NCBI GenBank assembly: GCA_029891385.1
Contig: CM057233.1
Coordinates: 48,190,063-48,254,062 of the forward strand
From: Erythroxylum novogranatense
Lineage: Eukaryota > Streptophyta > Magnoliopsida > Malpighiales > Erythroxylaceae
DNA length: 64,000 nt
Reading direction: 5' to 3'
Position numbers and translations under genes: made by a program. A model generated the notes under the pieces. The model made no database searches. It was given only the letters and a program-made list of their open reading frames with translations, and was not told the origin of the DNA. Of this stretch, positions 58,291 to 64,000 are shown one piece after another. The first letter of the stretch is position 1; every line of letters starts with the position of its first letter.

Positions 58291-59647
58291 TTGTTGGGCC
58301 CCAAATTTTTTATATTTTATTTGAATTAATTATTTATTGATTTATGGATTTATTAGTTAATTATTATTTTATTTTGCCTTAATTGATTTAATTATGTGTT
58401 TATATAAATATTTTTATGTTGGGCTTAGAAATTAGAAGTTGGGACTTTAAATGAAGGCTTGGAACTAATATTGGAATGTATGGGCTTTAGGAATGAATGA
58501 ATAAGAAGAAGGAGGATTAGAAATTAATGAGCTTTAATGTATAGTGGGCTTGGGAGGAAGGGGAGCCCAAAAGGAATTGCAAGAGAGCTTATAGGAGTAT
58601 CAAAACTACATAGTTTTGAGGTAGGGCTTTAAGTTGAGATATAAAAGGAATTTAAGGAAGAGTAGGAAGCAAGTTTTCGTAAGAGCCAAGGAGAAGAAGA
58701 AAATCGTGAGCAAGGAAGCAAGAGGGTTTCACCAACAGAGGAAGGAGACCGTGGGAGGCTTGAAGGAGGAAGAAAGAAGGAGAAAAAGAGAAGAAACCTT
58801 CTTGCTAGAGGTAAGTTTCATCTTTGTTTATGATAGGTTCGAAAATGGGAGGAAATGGAAGTTAGGGTTTGTGTAGGGTTTGTAGAAAGAAAGAAGAGAA
58901 GGTGAGTTGGGATTTCTAAGCTAAGGTTATGGTTATTCTAGCTTAAATGGCTTATGGGTAGGTTAGGTTTAAAGTTTATTTTCATCTTTGCTTTATTTAT
59001 GAATATTATGACCTTCTTTTAAAATATATTTATTGAATAGAGTGTGATTTAATTGAAGGAAATCAAGAAAACCCCACTCAAGACAAGGAGGAAGGGCAAT
59101 CTTGAATTTGGATACCGACGATAGGTGGGTAACATTTTTATAGTTGTTGTATAATGGGCAAATGCCCTATGTGTGCTATCTTTGCTACATTGTGTGTATA
59201 TTGAAAGTGTATTTCTATTGATTTGAAAGAAAAGTGTGAAACTATGATGATTCGAAAGTATGAAAGAAGCATGAAATGCTATTCTTGTGCTTGAATGTGT
59301 GAGCATAAATGAGTTGTGATTGGGCAAGAAAGAACCTACTTCGATAGTCACGTGCACGTTGACCCCCTTTAGCCTTCTCCCGGCTACCTGCTTGAGGCTT
59401 ACGAGATCCGAAAATGGACTCGTCGTGTTTACGGTAAACTTCGGTTTCCGTCGTGTTTATGGAACTCTCGAGCCTATTGTGTGCATTCCATTCTTTAATT
59501 GTGCTTATGATGCATAATGTGTGTTTAATTGAGATAAACTCTCATGTGGTGCGTATGTGATGATTTTGGGTTATTTGAGCTTAATATGATGAATTGCTAT
59601 TGTTTCGGATTGTTAATGATGTGTTGTGTGGCTCATTATTCGATGGC

Positions 59648-59682
59648 TATAAACTTGCTAGCCACTGAGCCGTGTTAGCTCA
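59648..59682 (+). promoter_or_regulatory. Candidate core promoter and hairpin of LTR2
   Basis: TATAAA at 59648-59653, then TGAGCCGTGTTAGCTCA at 59665-59682 (5-bp stem), then a pyrimidine-rich run ending CTCAAG. Confidence 0.5.
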
Positions 59683-60467
59683 CCCCATTCTTCCTCCTCA
59701 AGTGCAAATCAAAGTTGAGAGTGAACCTTGCAAGGCACCTAAGATCACTCAAGAAACTTAGGAACTTTGTATTAAGTTAGTAACTAGCTTTTGGAATAGC
59801 TTTGTAAGCATATTGATCATTGAGCATCTCATCTTTTGTATGTTGTACTTGATCTCGATGAATATGCCAATATGTAACCAAAGCTATGCATGAATCTTTA
59901 TTATGATTTGAAAAGAGAATGAGAGCTCCAGTACTCTCTTCATCATGTGTTTATGTTGATTTGTGATCTATGTGTGAAGTATGTGTATTGAGTCTTTTAT
60001 CATTGAGTTTTACCTTGAGAGAGCTTGCTGGAAATTTGCACAAGTTTAGAAGCTTGTTGAAGTTCTCGCAAATTTCGGGTGATGTGCTCTTTGAGTTAAA
60101 TTTGGGTGTTTTGCGCTTTCAGCCAAATTATGGATTGTTATAGGTCGAATGGGATTATTTTAGACTTCATGCGGGTGTTAGTCAAGCTGTAGAGCTTTCC
60201 CATGAAGTTTAATGAGCTATTTTTGAGGTATTGATTGCAAAGTGTGAGTTGTTAGAGTCAGATGCAGTTGCTGCCTAAATGGCAGATTTCAGGCTGAAGC
60301 TTTGAGTCAACTTTTGGCCCTTATAGGGTTGGAGTTTAGGTCTGTGATCTTCATGAAAGTTGTAGATTTTTCTCTTAGCTTTCCAACGAATTAAACCGTG
60401 TCTAATTTAGAGTTTTGAGTCAAAAGTTATGCATCTTATAAGTTGAGACGTTCTGGAGAAAAAGTCA

Positions 60468-60920
60468 GACGAAGTTACTGTTCATCGTCTCAGTTACTGT
60501 TCATCGTCTTAGTTTGACTTTTGCGTCTCGATTCTTTCATCGCCGTCTCGGTTTGCCCCTCGATTCTTGTTCATCGTCTTAGTTTGACTTTTGTGTCTCG
60601 GTTTGATCGTCTCGATTCTTGTTCATCGTCTCACCATCGCTCATCGTCTTAGTTTGACTTTTGCGTCTCGGTTTGATCGTCTCGATTCATCGCTCATCGT
60701 CTTAGTTTGATTTTTGCATCTCACTGCTCATCGTCTCGATTCGCTCATCGTCTCGATTACTATTCATCGTCTCGATTCATCGCTCATCGTCTCGATTTGA
60801 CTTTTTACGTCTCGGTTTGACCGTCTCGATTCTTGTTCATCATCTCGATTATTATTCATCGTTTGATTGACTTTTTGCGTCTCGATTGACTTTTGCGTCT
60901 CGCTTTTATCGCCCGCTTTA
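60468..60920 (+). repeat. CATCGTCTCGATT / TTTTGCGTCTCGGTTTGA minisatellite
   Basis: About 450 bp of irregular units built from TTCATCGTCTCGATT and GACTTTTGCGTCTCGGT. Located in the 3' third of LTR2, where LTR3 holds its own, different, minisatellite. Confidence 0.9.
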
Positions 60921-61488
60921 CATTTCTGACCCTCTTCCTTCTTTTAGCATAACTTTTTGTACAGACCTCCGATTTAGCCGATTTTTGAAGCATTGGATTC
61001 ATAAGAAAATTTTCTATCTTTTTATACCTGATTGATCAGTATTACTTTTAATTTGAAAAAGGTGGTTTGAAACAAAGTGTGACAATCGGTTGTCAAAGTC
61101 TGAAAATACTTCACTAATTTTAGAATATCTTGAGCTATAGAGCTCCGATTGAGGCGATTCTTGTTTTAAATTAAACTAGAGACCTAAACCTACAAGTTTT
61201 ATGAAGAAACCGATCAGCAAGCTAGCCTTTAAGATTTTCCAATTTTGACGCGAAGTCAGTAAAGTGTTCAGTTTTGACTATCTTGGTTATAACTTTTTCA
61301 TTTCTGATTCAAATTGAGCGATTTTAGTGGCGTTAGAATCGTTAGACCATGAGGAATAAATGTCCTTAAGAAGCCAATCTGTAATTCCTTTTTGCAAGTC
61401 CCTCAATTTGTGGTCGGTTTGTTGTCGATTTTGGGTCTTCTGCGTTTGTGTGCTTTCGAATGTTGGGCCTCGGAGACGGGGTCCAGCA

Positions 61489-61663
61489 TTGTTTGGTATC
61501 AAAGCTTAGGTTTCACTCCTAGGCTTTTGTTGTGATATATGATTAAATGCTTGCATTATGAATTGATAGTTTGCATTAAATGACATGCATCTCATGCATA
61601 TATATAGGAACTAAGATTAAAAAGAAATGTAGCTAATCAGTAAATGTTTTCATTGAAGGAGTG
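61489..61663 (+). other. Chromovirus 2 leader with primer-binding site
   Basis: TGGTATCAAAGCT at 61494-61506 matches the initiator-Met tRNA complement except for one base and lies 5 bp after the LTR. About 160 bp of non-coding leader follow before the gag ATG at 61665. Confidence 0.85.
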
Positions 61664-61664
61664 A

Positions 61665-62935
61665 GATGCCACCTCGTAGAAGGACACGAGGAGTTATGCA
61701 AGGTTCTATTACACCTGACTCTCCACCGAGATAGGAGAGTACGGATGAGTCTGTAGCCCCGGGAGTAGCCCCAGCTGAGGCATCTCTAGGGCAGAGTAGT
61801 GAGCCCCTCCGACCTCAGACTCAGCCGTCGCCTAGTCAATCTGAGCAAGTGCCTGCTCTTGACCCGAGATTGTTCCAGGCATTTACCCAAGCATTTGTTC
61901 AAAGCATGGGTCAAATGCCTCGAAGCTTCTGTTGACCCCACTAGGAAGGAAGACAGTTTGACAAGCTGAGGAAGTATGGAGCGGTGGATTTCCACGGGAC
62001 CACGGATCCTGAGGAAGCTGAGATTGGTTGAGGAAGACCGAAAGGGTCTTGGATCAGATGGAGTGGAGGATGATGAGAGAGTGGTCTATGTTGCCAGCTT
62101 ACTGCAGGGTGATGCCTTGCACTGGTGGGAGACGGTGCCGGGGAGTCAGACGAGACCAGTAGGGTTGTCATGGGGAGACTTCCTGAATGTCTACAGGAAG
62201 AAGTATATGTCTGAGGTGTACATTCAGCAGAAGCAGAGGGAGTTTCTGAGTCTCACCCAAAGGGAGATGACTGTTGCTGAGTATGAGCGCCGGTTTACTC
62301 AGTTGTCGAGGTACGCTTCAGAGTTGATGTTCAGTGAGGCTACTAAGTGTCGCCGATTTAAGTCGGGATTGCATCTCGCCATCAAAGAGAAGGTGGTAGT
62401 GCAAAACTTTGGCAATTTTTAGCAGTTGGTTGAAGCAGCGTTGAGAGTAGAGAACATCGAAAATATTAAGAGTGCGATGAGCGAAGAGGAAGGAAGAGAG
62501 CGATTCAGGAGGGAGGTCGTGCTTTATTCCCGAGAGAAGTGCGAACTTTTCTGTACATAACTGAGGAGAGGAGCACTGGTGGGAGCCGGCCTAGACCGAT
62601 GAAGACTTCTTCTATGTCGCACCAAGCCTCAACGGTGGGCGGCGATAGAAGAGGAGATGGGGAGAGACCACTTCTTCCTAGGTGTGAGCATTGTGGGAAC
62701 CTTCATAGAGGGGAATGTCGCAGATTTTCAGGAACATGTTTCAATTATAGGCAGAAAGGACACATAGCCAGACAGTGTCCTAAGCCAGAAAGAAGAGAGG
62801 AGTCACAGATGCAAGCTTCCAGAAGGACAGAGGCAGTGGGGCAGAAGGCTGTGACTGAAGTGGGTAGCTCTGGTGTACCTAAGAGAGCTTATCCTCCAGA
62901 CAGATCCAGGAGGCAAGCACCAGCTAGAGTGTTTG
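61665..62935 (+). pseudogene. Chromovirus 2 gag, broken
   Basis: Starts MPPRRRTRGVMQGS, then a TAG at 61731 and further frame changes near 61935 and 62025. The capsid region reads GAVDFHGTTDPEEAE, QGDALHWWETVPGS, SWGDFLNVYRKKYM and REFLSLTQREMTVAEYERRF, the typical retrotransposon gag pattern. A TAG at 62420 stands where Gln is expected. The nucleocapsid knuckle CFNYRQKGHIARQC has Tyr in place of the second Cys. Gag forms the virus-like particle in the cytoplasm. The gene passes into pol around 62940. Confidence 0.9.
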
Positions 62936-64000
62936 CTATGACTCGGGAGGAGGCAGAGACAGCTCCAGAAGTGGTGACGGGTATGATAAAACTATTTGAT
63001 GTTGATGTTCTTGCTTTGATTGATCCGGGTTCTACCCACTCTTTTGTGTCGTCGGGTAGAATCAGTATATAGTAGTCTTGAGCCCATTGGATACTCGGCG
63101 ATGGTGAGTACTCCTATTGGCCGTTATTGTTATCGATCAGTGTATAGAGACTGTGAGATAGAGATTAGTGGAGGGAAGTTTGTGGTGGATTTGATGCCTT
63201 TGAAGATGGGAGGATTGGATGTGATCCTAGGTATGGATACTTTAGAGAAGTATCATGCCAACTTAGACTGCAAGCAAAAGACAGTGGAATTCGAGTCAGA
63301 GAATGGCAGAAAAGTGGTATTTGTGGGGGATAGAAAAGCCACTCCGCCTCGGATTATTTCAGCTATGTCAGTCGAGAGATTGATGAGTAAGGGGTATGAA
63401 GCATATTTGGCCTATGTATTAGACACGGAGGCAGATAGAGGGAGGTTGGAGGATATTCCTGTAGTCAGGGAATTCCTGGACGTCTTTCCTGAGGAATTCC
63501 CAGGACTACCTCCTCCGAGAGAAATTGAGTTTCCCGTTGAGCTTCTTCCAGGTACTGGACCGATTTCAATTCCGCCTTACCGAATGGCTCCGGCGGAATT
63601 GAAGGAGCTTAAGGAGCAATTGGGGATCTTTTGGAGAAGGGTTACATTAGGCGAGCCCTTCGCCTGGGGAGCTCCGGTCTTGTTGTGAAGAAGGATGGAT
63701 GGTCGTCATGGATGTGTGTGGATTATAGGAAGTCAATTAGGCCACCATTAAGAATAGATATCCGCTCCAGCATAGATGATTTGTTTGATCGATTCTGAGG
63801 CGAGAGTCTTTTCCAAGATAGATTTGAGATCGGGTTATCATCAGTTGAGGATTAAGGAGACCGATGTATCAAAGACTGCTTTTAGGACGCGGTATGGTCA
63901 CTTCGAGTTTTTGGTTATGCCTTTCGGGTTAACAAATGCTCCTGCAGTCTTTATGGATTTGATGAATAGAGTCTTCAAGTCTTTCCTAGATCAATTTATC
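62936..64000 (+). pseudogene. Chromovirus 2 pol: protease and start of RT, broken, runs off window
   Basis: The protease motif LIDPGSTHSFVSS (63018) is followed by a frame change near 63060. KMGGLDVILGMDTLEKY and VVREFLDVFPEEFPGLPP lead to RT (YRMAPAELKELKEQL). From about 63625 many one- to five-base losses shift the frame repeatedly. Even so, [15 protein letters not shown] and [17 protein letters not shown] are readable to the window end. It is highly similar to chromovirus 1 at 5543-6600, so both belong to one Tekay/Del-like family. The catalytic YVDD-type block lies beyond the window. Confidence 0.9.

Larger units (their letters stand above)
57236..58291 (+). mobile_element. Gypsy LTR3, probable right part
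   Basis: It resembles the 3' portion of LTR2: GAAAGTTGTA, TTTCCAACG and GAGTCAAAAGTTATG at 57480-57560 parallel 60350-60430. A block of GCTTCATCTTAGGTTGACC-type units (57594-57790) parallels the CATCGTCTC array of LTR2. It is followed by about 2.6 copies of a 180-bp repeat starting near 57838, 58016 and 58199. LTR2 begins at 58292 and truncates it. Continuity with 29932-31680 is inferred. Confidence 0.6.
58292..61488 (+). mobile_element. 5' LTR of chromovirus 2 (LTR2, 3.2 kb)
   Basis: Starts TGTTGGGCCCCAAATTTT and ends GGGGTCCAGCA, just before a primer-binding site. It carries the GCCTTCTCCCGGCTACC block (59346-59400), CTCGAGCC near 59467, TATAAA with hairpin (59648-59682), and a minisatellite near its 3' end. 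The five bases before it are GTTAT; the matching duplication would lie beyond the window. The 58634-58876 ORF and others inside show no family motif. Confidence 0.88.

Noticed and set aside
1..64000. tRNA, rRNA or intact host protein genes
   Set aside because: No cloverleaf, rRNA signature or long spliced host gene could be recognised by eye on either strand.

Overview
The window looks like repeat-dominated DNA from a flowering plant, most likely a eudicot. A fragment with the MHD and linker signatures of TIR-NB-LRR resistance genes lies near 18.1-18.7 kb, and monocots largely lack that class. Base composition is AT-rich and I see no intact host gene. Nearly everything is a transposable element, a dead gene fragment, satellite-like repeats or an endogenous plant pararetrovirus (EPRV). 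All statements come from reading the sequence and comparing its parts with each other; no database search was run.

Layout. 1-5542: internal region and 3' LTR of a large coding-less LTR element (LARD-A, LTR about 4.2 kb), inserted into a Ty3/gypsy chromovirus whose protease-to-chromodomain part follows at 5543-8953, with its 3' LTR at 8967-10924. 11322-15272: a solo LTR on the minus strand with a 5-bp target duplication ACATC. 15.3-21.8 kb: minisatellites in both orientations, a copia-tail/TNL fusion duplicated in tandem, and a roughly 960-bp higher-order tandem duplication. 21.8-29.9 kb: AT-rich DNA with a copia fragment, a 563-bp tandem duplication, an inverted repeat pair next to a captured host gene fragment (DUF760-like), and a CACTA transposase pseudogene. 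29.9-58.3 kb: one gypsy LTR (LTR3) apparently split by an EPRV locus. 58.3-64.0 kb: the 5' LTR (3.2 kb), primer-binding site, gag and the start of pol of a second chromovirus, running off the window.

The EPRV locus (31.76-57.18 kb) is the most interesting part. It holds two degenerate copies of one Caulimoviridae genome, arranged tail to tail around a 66-bp spacer and flanked by (AT)n on the left and (GT)n(AT)n on the right. Gene order is small ORF1, coat protein, movement protein, protease-RT-RNase H, a transactivator-like ORF, promoter, then a leader ORF. This is closest to Solendovirus/Cavemovirus organisation. Consecutive ORFs overlap by 4-29 nt. The movement-protein ORF ends in a second retropepsin-like module, placed just before the canonical protease. 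The left copy is interrupted by a complete 12-kb LARD (LARD-B, 32245-44233) with target duplication TTAGT; the right copy is the matching empty site.

Inferred order of events: CACTA fragment, then LTR3, then the EPRV in an AT-rich microsatellite, then LARD-B inside the EPRV. LARD-A entered a chromovirus independently. Every coding sequence seen is broken, often by stops that fit C-to-T change, as expected of methylated, silenced DNA. Small indels at several edges may partly be long-read consensus errors.
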